Assembly: GCA_017526785.1 (NCBI GenBank)
Contig: JAFXQV010000004.1
Location: 104,615 to 168,614, forward strand
DNA: 64,000 nt
Source of the DNA: Oscillibacter sp.
GTDB lineage: Bacteria; Bacillota; Clostridia; Oscillospirales; Oscillospiraceae
Direction of reading: 5' to 3'
This document shows positions 16,535 to 25,482 of the stretch, one piece after another; the stretch's first letter is position 1; the number at the start of each line of letters is the position of its first letter. Both the position numbers and the translations under genes were made by a program. Below the pieces are notes generated by a model, which was given only the letters and a program-made list of their open reading frames with translations, ran no database searches and was not told where the DNA came from.

Positions 16535-17914
16535 ATGAAGGAAAAACGCGTGATATTGCTGTTCTGCGTCGGGGTACTGGTAATGGCGCTTGCGGCGTGC
16601 GGGAGGGCTGACCCGCCCCCGACGCCCGAAGCGCGCGATACCGCCCAAGCAGAGGCGGAACTTCCCACGAACGCCACGCGGGTTGATTTCTGGTTTGCCG
16701 GGAGCGTCACGCCGCTGGCCGTCATGCGGGATATCGTCGACACGTTCAACGCGTCCCAAGAGACGTATTACGTGAAAATGACGACGTTCGAGACTTTCCC
16801 GGAACTCTACCGCAGAGTGAACGCGGCCATTGCCACGGATACCGCCCCCGACGTCGTGGTGCTGGAGCGCGACCCGTCCAACGAACTCCGGCAGAAGGGC
16901 TTGACGGTCGACTTGACGCAGGTTCTGCGCCGTGACCCGAATTTCAACCCGTCGCGCTTCCTGCCCGTGTACTACAATCAGGGTCTGTCCGGGGACGGCA
17001 ACATTTTCGCCATGCCGCTTTACGGCACGACCTATGTCATGTACTACAACAAGGCCGCGTTCGCGGCGGCGGGAATCGACCCGGCGGATATTCATACATG
17101 GCACGACCTCGCGTCGGCCGCCGCCGCGATTCGGGACAGCGAGTTATACGAATACGGCTGGGAGCCGATGTGGGGTCACGAGGGCATGATAGACGCCGCG
17201 CTCTCGAACGGCGGTGCCATCTATTCGGAGGACGGGCGAACCGTCACCATCAACACGCCGGAATGGGTCGAAGTCTGGGAGGCGTTCCGGCAGTGGATTC
17301 ATGAAGAAAAGACAATGCGTGTCCATTCGGGCGGCTACGGCTGGGAGTCGTGGGACCACACCCGGAAAGACGTACTCGAAGGCCGCGCCGGGGGCTATAC
17401 GGGTTCCTCCGGCGACCAAGCGGATTTAGATTTCGGGCTCGTCGGGATGATGGAGCAGCCCGCGTGGGACGACGGCGACGAAGCCCGGCCGGGCGCTCGC
17501 GCTCTGCTGTTAAATGTCCTGTCCACGTCCGACTTGGAGCGCCAGACCGGGGCTTACGCCCTTATCCGGTACCTAATCGACGTACCCGCGCAAGTCCGCT
17601 GGACGGTCGGCACGGGCTATATCGCGGTCAATCAGGGCGTGCTGGACGACGCGGAGTATCAGTCCCACCTTTCGCGGAACCCGGACGCGGACGTGCCGCT
17701 TCTGCAGAGCGCCCACGCGTCGGCGTACCCGCCCGACCCGACGGGCGGCACCATCCGGGAGGCGATTATCCGCGCCGCAGACCGGATTCAGATTGAGAAC
17801 CTCCCGGCGCAGGAGGTCTTGGACGAGGCGCAGAGAGCCGCCCAAAAGGCCTTGGACGCCATACTCCCGCCGATTTCGGAACCCGTTCAGGAAGGAGGCG
17901 GCGCGGATTCATGA
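16535..17914 (+). CDS. Extracellular solute-binding lipoprotein, sugar-type (family 1)
   Basis: A 459-residue surface lipoprotein: the signal peptide ends in the lipobox ALAAC with the lipidated Cys at residue 22, followed by a Pro-rich linker. The mature part has the fold pattern of family 1 (MalE/UgpB-like) binding proteins, e.g. VDFWFAGSVTPLAVMRDIVDTF, TAPDVVVLERD and FAMPLYGTTYVMYYNKAAF. Family members normally deliver sugars to an ABC importer, but no permease or ATPase gene is near. The stop overlaps the next gene by 4 bp, and two genes later comes a hybrid histidine kinase, so this protein may act as a ligand sensor. The start at 16535 follows AAGGGG; an ORF extension to 16466 covers the promoter and is rejected. 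The ligand cannot be told from sequence. Confidence 0.88.
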   Translation: MKEKRVILLFCVGVLVMALAACGRADPPPTPEARDTAQAEAELPTNATRVDFWFAGSVTPLAVMRDIVDTFNASQETYYVKMTTFETFPELYRRVNAAIATDTAPDVVVLERDPSNELRQKGLTVDLTQVLRRDPNFNPSRFLPVYYNQGLSGDGNIFAMPLYGTTYVMYYNKAAFAAAGIDPADIHTWHDLASAAAAIRDSELYEYGWEPMWGHEGMIDAALSNGGAIYSEDGRTVTINTPEWVEVWEAFRQWIHEEKTMRVHSGGYGWESWDHTRKDVLEGRAGGYTGSSGDQADLDFGLVGMMEQPAWDDGDEARPGARALLLNVLSTSDLERQTGAYALIRYLIDVPAQVRWTVGTGYIAVNQGVLDDAEYQSHLSRNPDADVPLLQSAHASAYPPDPTGGTIREAIIRAADRIQIENLPAQEVLDEAQRAAQKALDAILPPISEPVQEGGGADS

Positions 17915-18987
17915 AAAAACGGATTTGGATTGCCGTATTCGCTTTGCTGTGCGTGTTCGGCCTGTTGTTTACGTTTCTCCGGCCGCGTGCCGAAAAGGAA
18001 ATCAGGGTCTGCGCGTTGCTGAACGGCAGTATTCAGGACAGAAGCTACACGCAGGCGCAGTACGAGGCGCTGGCCGCCGCCTGCCAAAAGCTGGGCTTGG
18101 ACTTGGCATGGTTCGACAAGGTACCCTTTGACGACAGTTTCCCCGCCATGGCGCGGCGCATGATTGAGGACGGCTACCGCGTCATTGTCTGCGACCACTA
18201 CTTATACGAGCCGTATCTGACAGAGCTTGCCGCCGCGTATCCCCATGTGTACTTTCTGAACGCGTCGGGGACGGAATCGGCGCAAAACTACGCGTCGTAC
18301 TTGGGGCGGATGTATCAGGCGCGGTACCTGTCGGGGCTTGTGGCGGGGGCGCGGACGGAAACGGGACAAATCGGCTACGTCCTCGCGTTCCTGACCCCGG
18401 AGACCATACGGCAGTTGAACGCGTTCACCATCGGCGTACGGAAAACGAACCCCGACGCCCATGTGTACGTACGGCGTATCAACGACTGGAACAGCGCCGA
18501 AAAGGCCGCGTCCGTCACGTCCATGCTGCTGGACGCGCACAATATCGACGTGCTGACGCTCCACGTCAACGCCATTTCGCCGCTCCGCGTCGCCGACAAG
18601 CGCGGCGTCTACACCATCGGGAACAACTACGACAACCGGGAACTGTTCCCGGACACCTACCTGACGGCCTGCGTCTTTCAGTGGGAGCCGTTTTTCGAGG
18701 AACGGCTGGGCGAGTGCGTACGGGGTCAGTTCACCGGGCGGCACTACTGGGAGGGACTGCGAAGCGGCCTCGTGGCGCTCTCCCCGCTGACGGAACTTGT
18801 ACCGGACAGCACGCGCCGCCTCGTGAACGCCGAAATGGGGCGGCTGATGAATGGTACTTTTGACGTGTTTTTCGGCTCCGTCACCGATATTTACGGCACG
18901 GTTCAGGTACGCGAACACGAGAACCTGTCGGACAGGGAGCTTTTGTACGGAATGTACTGGTTTGTGGACGGGGTGATTATGGAATGA
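17911..18987 (+). CDS. BMP/PnrA-like substrate-binding protein, membrane-anchored
   Basis: The 358 residues match the basic membrane protein (BMP, PnrA/Med) family, whose members bind nucleosides: VCALLNGSIQDRSYTQAQYEAL resembles the family opening, and the middle has YLGRMYQARYLSGLVAGARTETGQIGYVLAF, a characteristic segment. The N-terminus has a membrane helix (about 5-23) but no lipobox cysteine, so it is probably anchored by an uncleaved helix rather than lipidated, unlike the paralogue at 54893-56056. It overlaps the genes on both sides by 4 bp (ATGA), which implies translational coupling with the sugar-type lipoprotein before it and the kinase after it. Ligand unknown. Confidence 0.85.
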   Translation: MKKRIWIAVFALLCVFGLLFTFLRPRAEKEIRVCALLNGSIQDRSYTQAQYEALAAACQKLGLDLAWFDKVPFDDSFPAMARRMIEDGYRVIVCDHYLYEPYLTELAAAYPHVYFLNASGTESAQNYASYLGRMYQARYLSGLVAGARTETGQIGYVLAFLTPETIRQLNAFTIGVRKTNPDAHVYVRRINDWNSAEKAASVTSMLLDAHNIDVLTLHVNAISPLRVADKRGVYTIGNNYDNRELFPDTYLTACVFQWEPFFEERLGECVRGQFTGRHYWEGLRSGLVALSPLTELVPDSTRRLVNAEMGRLMNGTFDVFFGSVTDIYGTVQVREHENLSDRELLYGMYWFVDGVIME

Positions 18988-21473
18988 TACGGAAACTGCT
19001 CGAACGCCGTACGCTTCGGCTGTCCATGATACTCGGCTCTCTGGTGGCGGCCTTGATTCTGCTGGGGGTGTTCCTCTACGCGCGGGTGGACACGCTTCTA
19101 AACGTCTACATGGAGGTGCAGGGCGAAAAGCAGGCCGAAACCCTCGCCGAACTGACCGAACGGCAGTTTCAGACAGAGTTAATCGCCCTCTACACGGTCG
19201 CCAGTGAACTCCCCCGCATTGAGGGCATGCGCGCCGACGCCCTCCGCGCCATCCAGAGCGCCGACTACGCCGGGAGAATCGGCGTACAGCGCATAGACGG
19301 CAGTCCGTTCTACGGGGAGGTCTACAGCGCCGATGACTTCCCGTGTATCGAAAAGGCCGTCCACGGCGAAAACGCCATTTCGTTTTGTCCGGGAAAAGGC
19401 CTGATGTTCTGCGTTCCGGCCTTCCGTGACGACAATATTCTGTTCGTGGTCTACAGGCTCTACCCGGAAAGCGTACTCTTTGAGCGCTTCGGCGTCCAGA
19501 GTTACGGCGGGAGCGGGAGAACCCGTATCGCCGACGCCTCCGGGCGGGTCATCGTCACGTCCCTTCCGATATACTCCGACGCGACTTGGATTCTCCGGGA
19601 AAAGTCCGTCGAAACGGGCATTCAGGAACTGGAAAGCAGGCTCTACAATTCCGGGAGCGCGGCACTGTTCCGGCCTTCGAGTATCGGGGAAGTCATGCTC
19701 TACGCCGCCATGATTCACGGCAGCGACTACCACCTGATAGGTTACGTGCCGAAAACCGTCGTCATGCAGGGCGTACAGCATATCAGCCTCCTTGTTATCA
19801 TGGTGTTTCTCATTCTGACGCTGACGGTATTCGCGGGGGGCTTCCTGCTGATTGGGCTGGAACGCAAGTCGCGGGAAAGTGACACGCTCCGCGAGGCGGC
19901 GCGTATCGCGGAGAAGTCCAGCGCCGCGAAAAGCGAGTTTCTCTCCAACATGTCCCACGACATCCGAACGCCCATGAATGCCATTATCGGCTTTACAAAT
20001 CTGGCGCTCCGGAACCCCGCAGACACGGAACGGGTCATAGAGTATCTGGGCAAAATTCAGGCGTCCTCCAGCCACTTACTGGCGCTGATTAACGACGTAC
20101 TCGAAATGAGCCGCATTGAGAGCGGGAAAATTGAGCTTGACGAAACTTTATGCTCCCTGCCGGAAATCCTGCACGACCTCAATACCATCATCGTCGGGCA
20201 GGTCGAGGCCAAGCAACAGGAACTGACCATGGACGCCGTGGACGTGGTCAACGAAAATGTGTACTGCGACAAACTGCGCCTGAATCAAGTGTTGCTAAAC
20301 CTGTTGTCGAACGCGGTCAAGTACACGCCCGCCGGGGGGAAGATTTCCGTCCGGGTCATCCAGCGCACTGGCGAACACGACGGCTGCGCCGACTATGAAC
20401 TCCGCGTGAAAGACAGCGGAATCGGCATGTCCCCGGAGTTTGCGAAAAAGGTCTTTGACGCCTTCGAGCGCGAGAAAACGTCGACCGTCAGCGGCATTCA
20501 GGGTACAGGCCTCGGCATGGCCATCACGAAGAGTATCATTGACCTGATGAACGGCTCCATCCGCGTGGAGACCGAACCCGGCAAGGGTTCGGAATTCATC
20601 GTGGACGTGTCCATGAAAGTCGAGACCTCCGGCGTGCCTGACCGCCACATCCCCGAACTCAACGGACTGCGGGCGCTGGTCGTCGACGACGATTTCCACA
20701 CCTGCGACAGCACCACGAAACTGCTGTCACAACTGGGCATGCGCTCCGACTGGACGCTCTCCGGGAAAGAGGCCGTGCTTCGCGCCAAGCACGCCCACGA
20801 GACCAAAGACCATTTCAAAGTGTTCCTGATTGACTGGAAACTCCCGGACTTGAACGGCATTGAGGCCGTGCGGCAGATTCGCGCGATTGTTGGGGCGGAT
20901 GTCCCCATTCTGCTTATGACCGCCTACGACTGGCCGTCCATCAAGGATGAGGCGATTGCCGCCGGGGTCAACGGCTTCTGCAACAAGCCGCTGTTCCTGT
21001 CGGAACTCCACAGCGCGATGATGCGCGTTGTCGGCAAGGCGGACGGCGCGGAAACCCGCCCCGAGGACAAGAACCCGCCCGCGAACTTCGACGGACGCCG
21101 CCTGTTACTCGTCGACGATATCGAGATGAACCGTGAGATTGCCGCCGCCGTGCTGGAAATGAGCGGCTTCGAGGTCGAGGAAGCCCGCGACGGTACGGAG
21201 GCCGTGGAGAAAGTCACCAACGCCGCCCCCGGCTACTATGACGCCGTGCTGATGGACATTCAAATGCCCGTCATGAACGGCTACGAGGCGGCGCGGAAAA
21301 TCCGGGCGTCGGACAGCCAGAACGCCGCAATCCCCATTGTCGCCATGACCGCCAACGCCTTTGACGAGGACAAGAAAGCCGCCTACGACGCCGGAATGAA
21401 CGGCCATGTGGCCAAGCCCATTGACGTGGAAAAACTCATGAGAGTTCTGGGGAAAATTCTGCACCAGAAATGA
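18984..21473 (+). CDS. Hybrid sensor histidine kinase with two C-terminal receiver domains
   Basis: An 829-residue membrane sensor. Membrane helices at about 12-34 and 265-291 enclose a 230-residue extracytoplasmic sensor domain. Then come the HisKA domain with the phosphorylated His325 (SNMSHDIRTPMNA), the ATP-binding domain (LNLLSNAVKYTPAGG, DSGIGMSPE, GTGLGMAIT), and two receiver domains with phospho-acceptors Asp617 (FLIDWKLPDLNG) and Asp758 (VLMDIQMPVMNG). No Hpt or DNA-binding domain is attached, so the output must pass through another protein. It is translationally coupled to the BMP-like gene and followed within 15 bp by a GntR regulator. The arrangement suggests that binding proteins outside the membrane feed ligand information to this sensor. 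Confidence 0.95.
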   Translation: MIRKLLERRTLRLSMILGSLVAALILLGVFLYARVDTLLNVYMEVQGEKQAETLAELTERQFQTELIALYTVASELPRIEGMRADALRAIQSADYAGRIGVQRIDGSPFYGEVYSADDFPCIEKAVHGENAISFCPGKGLMFCVPAFRDDNILFVVYRLYPESVLFERFGVQSYGGSGRTRIADASGRVIVTSLPIYSDATWILREKSVETGIQELESRLYNSGSAALFRPSSIGEVMLYAAMIHGSDYHLIGYVPKTVVMQGVQHISLLVIMVFLILTLTVFAGGFLLIGLERKSRESDTLREAARIAEKSSAAKSEFLSNMSHDIRTPMNAIIGFTNLALRNPADTERVIEYLGKIQASSSHLLALINDVLEMSRIESGKIELDETLCSLPEILHDLNTIIVGQVEAKQQELTMDAVDVVNENVYCDKLRLNQVLLNLLSNAVKYTPAGGKISVRVIQRTGEHDGCADYELRVKDSGIGMSPEFAKKVFDAFEREKTSTVSGIQGTGLGMAITKSIIDLMNGSIRVETEPGKGSEFIVDVSMKVETSGVPDRHIPELNGLRALVVDDDFHTCDSTTKLLSQLGMRSDWTLSGKEAVLRAKHAHETKDHFKVFLIDWKLPDLNGIEAVRQIRAIVGADVPILLMTAYDWPSIKDEAIAAGVNGFCNKPLFLSELHSAMMRVVGKADGAETRPEDKNPPANFDGRRLLLVDDIEMNREIAAAVLEMSGFEVEEARDGTEAVEKVTNAAPGYYDAVLMDIQMPVMNGYEAARKIRASDSQNAAIPIVAMTANAFDEDKKAAYDAGMNGHVAKPIDVEKLMRVLGKILHQK

Positions 21474-21487
21474 CGGAGGAACCCTTT

Positions 21488-22168
21488 ATGAAAACCTCAT
21501 CCTCGCCCCTGTCGGAACAGGCGGCAAACGAAATCATGGACATGATTTTCATACAGCACCGCTTCCACCCCGGCGACAAGCTCCCCAACGAAATGGATTT
21601 GTCGGAAGAGCTCGGTATCAGCCGGATTACGCTCCGGGAGGCAATCCGGATTCTCTGCACCCGCGGACTGGTCGAAATCCGCCGCGGGCGCGGGACTTAC
21701 GTTATCTCCAACGACCCCGCCCTCCGCGCCGACCCCTGCACCGGAGAGCGGGAATTAACCGACGCGTCCCCCCGTGACTTAATGGAGTTCCGGCTTGCGC
21801 TGGAACCCGCCGCCGCCTACTACGCCGCCCGCCGCGCCGACGAGCAGGAGTTACAGCACATGAACGCCCTTTTGGAACAAATGGAGAAACTTTCCGCGCA
21901 GGGGCAGTCCGTGATACAGGCCGAGCGCGACTTTCACTGTACCATCGCCTCCGCCGGACACAACCCGCTCTTCGGACAGCTCATGCCCGTGCTTCAGCAC
22001 TCCATACAGGAATACAACAGCCCCTCGCGGGAACGGACGGGCGTCTTTCTGCGCGACTACCGCGAAATTGTGCGGCACATCCGCAACCGGAACGCGGAAG
22101 CCGCCCGCGCCGCCATGTTCAGCCTGATTCTGCTGTCCTACCGCCTGTCCGACTTGGAACTGGAATGA
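21488..22168 (+). CDS. GntR-family transcriptional regulator, FadR/FCD subfamily
   Basis: A 226-residue DNA-binding repressor or activator: N-terminal winged helix-turn-helix (GDKLPNEMDLSEELGISRIT, then LREAIRILCTRGLVEIRRGRGTYV) and an all-helical FCD ligand-binding domain (from about residue 85, with DLMEFRLALEPAAAYYAARR and ERDFHCTIASAGHNPLF). FCD domains bind carboxylates or sugar acids, often with a metal held by Asp and His residues; the DFHCTI histidine fits. The start at 21488 has GGAGGAA 7 bp upstream; the ATG at 21470 overlapping the kinase stop is less likely. Being last in the sensory operon, it may control the operon or its target pathway. Confidence 0.92.
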   Translation: MKTSSSPLSEQAANEIMDMIFIQHRFHPGDKLPNEMDLSEELGISRITLREAIRILCTRGLVEIRRGRGTYVISNDPALRADPCTGERELTDASPRDLMEFRLALEPAAAYYAARRADEQELQHMNALLEQMEKLSAQGQSVIQAERDFHCTIASAGHNPLFGQLMPVLQHSIQEYNSPSRERTGVFLRDYREIVRHIRNRNAEAARAAMFSLILLSYRLSDLELE

Positions 22169-22261
22169 AGCGGCTATCCCCTTTGTCGAAACATATGCCA
22201 AAATCGCCCCACTCTCCGCGTATGCCCAATCAAAGCGCATTTTATGACGAGGTGGTTATGA

Positions 22262-24721
22262 ATGAAACGTTTCTGGAAATGTCCGCTCCTGTTCGTTATG
22301 TTCGCGCTTTTGCTGTCCGCGACGGCGGCGGCTGTCGATTTGGACGCCGACACCCGGCTGATGTGCTATCTGGAACAGGAAGCCGGGATTTTGCCGGACG
22401 CCGCCCTAATGGGCGGTGTCGGGGACGAACTCATCGGCATTGAAGCCGCGCTTTACGCGAAGTTAAAGACGTTCGTCCAAGAAGTCGCGGCGGGAGAGCG
22501 CCAGAGTACGGAAATCAAGCTGAACATCAGCGCGCTGGGCGATTATTCGCTCACCAAGGAGGAACTCGCGGAGAAATTGACGAAAGTTCATGCGTGTTTG
22601 AAAGCGGACTGCCCTTATGATTTATACTGGCATGACTACTACGGCACCCCGATGACGCGCAACACGGTTGTGCTGTCCGGGAAAGTCGTGGAAGTGATTG
22701 TACGTTTCCCGGCGTCCCCCGCCTATAAGGTCAGCGACTACGAGATAAGGGACGACCTCGCGGAGTTGCTTGCAACGGTGCGGAGCAATGCCCGGAGTAT
22801 CGTAAACGCGAACACGGGCAAAGCCGATTATGAGAAGCTGGAAGCCTACAAGGACGCTATTTGTGAAATGGTCTCCTTCGACGGTAACAACAGTGCCGCC
22901 GGAGAACTCATCAACGCCTTTGACGGAAATCCGGATACCAATATTGCCTGCGAGGGCTATTCCAAAGCATTCAAATATCTGTGCGATTTGTCGTCTTTCC
23001 GCGACCCCAAATTTGCCTGCTATCTGGTGACGGGTAAAACTCCGGGGGCGCATATGTGGAACCACGTCACCCTCGGCGGAAACAATTATCTGACGGACGT
23101 GACATGGTGTGACAGCAACGGAACCAAAAACGGCAATTATGGACTGTATTTCATGGTTCACGCGCTGGAAGGCCATAACACCCCGCAAACGGGCTACACA
23201 ATTCAGAAAAACAATCCCGATAAGCCGTCCGACACCTACACTTTGACGGACATCGACTACCTGAACCTGTACGACAAAAGCGCGTCTCTGCTGACACTCT
23301 CCACCGCGCCTTATCAAATGCCGGAAGAAAACATTATCGCGTCCGGCTCCTGCGGCGCGAACGTGAATTACGCGCTGGACAGCCTCGGCGCGCTGGTCAT
23401 CAGCGGTTCCGGGGACATGGCGAACTATACGGCGGATTCTCCCGCGCCGTGGAACCAACACAAAGACAGTATCGGGTCAGTCTGGATTGACAATGGCGTG
23501 ACAAGTGTCGGGAATCGTGCGTTTCAAGGCTGTCCCGCGTCTACCATAAGCATTCCGGGCAGTGTGAAACGCGTTGGGTACGCCGCGTTTTACCAGTCCT
23601 CTTTGACCTCCGTTGACATGCCCGAAGGAGTGACAACGATTGCAGACTATGCCTTTTGTGACTGCGCACACTTGGATAATGTTGTAATTCCCGAAACCGT
23701 GACCAGCATTGGCAAATATGCGTTTCACAAAGACACCGCGCTACAGTCCGTCACCATTCCCGAAGGCCTCTCAATCATTTCGGATTCCGCGTTTCGCGGG
23801 TGCGGCTCTTTGTCGAGCGTCGTACTTCCTGACAGCGTCATCAACATTGGATACGCCGCGTTTTATGAGTGCGATTCACTCACGGACGTTTCTCTGCCGG
23901 GAAAGCTGACAACGATTTCAGATTACGCATTCTCCAAGTGTACAGGCCTTGAAAAAGTCACCATGCCGGATACTATTATCAGTATCGGAGTACAGGCATT
24001 TTCCGGCTGTTCATGCCTTGAAAGCATTGTGATTCCGTCCGGCGTAAGCGTCATCCAAGACAAGACTTTCTATGGATGCGCGTCTTTAACGGAAATCACG
24101 CTTTCGGACAGGGTTATGGGCGTTGGGGATTACGCGTTTTATGGTTGCGCTTCTCTTTCGGAGGTCACTATGTCGCGGAATGTCACCGTTATCGGGGAGT
24201 GCGCGTTTTACAAATGCCAGTCCCTGAAACGTATTGCCATTCCCGACGGCGTGACCGCGATTCACGCCCACACGTTCCGCGAATGCGCCGCGCTGACGGA
24301 AATTACCATGGGGGGCAATGTTGCCGAAATCGGGTACGCCGCGTTCTACGCCTGTTCCAAACTCGCCACGGTACACTATGGCGGAACCCCGGCGCAGTGG
24401 GAACAACTCAAAGCCGCCAAGGGGGAGTTTAACGCCCCGCTGGATTCCGTCAAGGTGGATTTCCTGTCCGGCGTGACCGTTTCCGGCGTGTCGGTCTCCG
24501 GTAACGCGGTAACGGCAAATGTCACATGTCCCGACACGAACGCGGCGGTATTCTGCGGCGTGTACGGCAACGGCGGCAAAATGATTGCCGTCCGTTCCGC
24601 GCAAGTCACGGGAGAATCAGATTATCAATTCCAGTTCGGCGGACAAAAATTTGATTACGCCAAAGTATTTGTCCTCGACAACGATTTCCGGCCACTGTGC
24701 GAAGCCGTACGCGGCACATAA
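22262..24721 (+). CDS. Secreted transglutaminase-like protein with BspA-type leucine-rich repeats
   Basis: An 819-residue exported protein with a signal peptide of about 24 residues. Residues about 160-290 look like a transglutaminase-like cysteine protease fold with a complete Cys-His-Asp set: Cys230 (NIACEGYSKAFKYL), His268 (HMWNHVTLGG) and Asp279 (YLTDVTW). From about residue 390 to 690 there are around a dozen BspA-type (LRR_5) repeats of about 23 residues with the pattern AFxxCxxLxxVxIPxxVxxIGxxAF. The C-terminal 110 residues form an Ig-like tail. BspA repeats mediate adhesion in other gut and oral bacteria. It has GAGGTGG before the start and no clear promoter in the 93 bp after the GntR gene. 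The substrate is unknown. Confidence 0.88.
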   Translation: MKRFWKCPLLFVMFALLLSATAAAVDLDADTRLMCYLEQEAGILPDAALMGGVGDELIGIEAALYAKLKTFVQEVAAGERQSTEIKLNISALGDYSLTKEELAEKLTKVHACLKADCPYDLYWHDYYGTPMTRNTVVLSGKVVEVIVRFPASPAYKVSDYEIRDDLAELLATVRSNARSIVNANTGKADYEKLEAYKDAICEMVSFDGNNSAAGELINAFDGNPDTNIACEGYSKAFKYLCDLSSFRDPKFACYLVTGKTPGAHMWNHVTLGGNNYLTDVTWCDSNGTKNGNYGLYFMVHALEGHNTPQTGYTIQKNNPDKPSDTYTLTDIDYLNLYDKSASLLTLSTAPYQMPEENIIASGSCGANVNYALDSLGALVISGSGDMANYTADSPAPWNQHKDSIGSVWIDNGVTSVGNRAFQGCPASTISIPGSVKRVGYAAFYQSSLTSVDMPEGVTTIADYAFCDCAHLDNVVIPETVTSIGKYAFHKDTALQSVTIPEGLSIISDSAFRGCGSLSSVVLPDSVINIGYAAFYECDSLTDVSLPGKLTTISDYAFSKCTGLEKVTMPDTIISIGVQAFSGCSCLESIVIPSGVSVIQDKTFYGCASLTEITLSDRVMGVGDYAFYGCASLSEVTMSRNVTVIGECAFYKCQSLKRIAIPDGVTAIHAHTFRECAALTEITMGGNVAEIGYAAFYACSKLATVHYGGTPAQWEQLKAAKGEFNAPLDSVKVDFLSGVTVSGVSVSGNAVTANVTCPDTNAAVFCGVYGNGGKMIAVRSAQVTGESDYQFQFGGQKFDYAKVFVLDNDFRPLCEAVRGT

Positions 24722-24766
24722 CCGGAGAAACTCAACCCTTGACGCGTACGAAAGGGGGTGGCGCGT

Positions 24767-25480
24767 TTGAAACGTCTTGACGGCCTCGACACTCTGCGCG
24801 GCCTGACGCTCGTCAGCATGATTGCCTATCACGCCTGTTGGGACATGGTCTATATGTTCGGCGCGGACTGGCCGTGGTACCGTTCACGCGGCGCGTTTCT
24901 GTGGCAACAGAGCATTTGCTGGACGTTCATTTTGCTGTCCGGGTACTGTTTCCGCCTCGGGAGACACCCGCTCCGGCGCGGCGTGACCGTGTTTGCCGCC
25001 GGGGCGCTGGTCTCCGCCGTGACGATTCTGTTTCTGCCCGGGAACCGCGTCTTTTGGGGGATACTGTCTTTACTGGGCGCGTCCATGCTTCTGACGGCGC
25101 TTTTGCAATCGCGTCTGTCACGTGTCCCGGCCGTCCCCGGACTGTCCGCCGCGTTCGCGCTGTTTCTGCTGTGCTACCGTGTCCCGGGACATGTGTTTTT
25201 GGCGTTTCGGCTCCCGGAAGCGCTTTACCGCGACGACTTCACGGCCTGTTTCGGCTTTCCGCAGCGTGGCTTCTTCTCGACGGACTATTTCCCGCTTCTG
25301 CCGTGGCTGTTCCTGTTCTGGAGCGGCTTCTACCTGTACGACATCACGCGGAAAGACGCCGCGCTGTTGTCGGTGCGCCTGCCCCCGCTGACGGTTATGG
25401 GGCGGTACTCCCTCTGGGCGTACCTGCTCCATCAGCCGATAATTTACGCGTTCCTGTCGCTGCTTTTTCATGGAGAATGA
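24767..25480 (+). CDS. Membrane acyltransferase-like protein (HGSNAT/DUF1624 type), TTG start
   Basis: A 237-residue polytopic membrane protein beginning (M)KRLDGLDTLRGLTLVSMIAYH; the R-x-x-x-LD-xxRGLxxxxMixvH pattern is typical of the heparan-alpha-glucosaminide acetyltransferase catalytic family (DUF1624), which acetylates sugars across the membrane. About six to seven membrane helices are visible and the C-terminus has GRYSLWAYLLHQPIIY, also characteristic. The start is set to TTG at 24767, 8 bp after AAAGGGGG; the GTG at 24758 overlaps that ribosome site. It ends 2 bp before the GTPase-nuclease fusion gene, so the two are co-transcribed. The acceptor is unknown; with glycosyltransferases downstream, a surface glycan is plausible. 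Confidence 0.82.
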   Translation: MKRLDGLDTLRGLTLVSMIAYHACWDMVYMFGADWPWYRSRGAFLWQQSICWTFILLSGYCFRLGRHPLRRGVTVFAAGALVSAVTILFLPGNRVFWGILSLLGASMLLTALLQSRLSRVPAVPGLSAAFALFLLCYRVPGHVFLAFRLPEALYRDDFTACFGFPQRGFFSTDYFPLLPWLFLFWSGFYLYDITRKDAALLSVRLPPLTVMGRYSLWAYLLHQPIIYAFLSLLFHGE

Positions 25481-25482
25481 CG

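Noticed and set aside
24838-25482. 215 extra N-terminal residues of the TetM-like protein
   Set aside because: This part is the acyltransferase gene read in another frame; the GTPase start at 25483 has its own ribosome site and family N-terminus.
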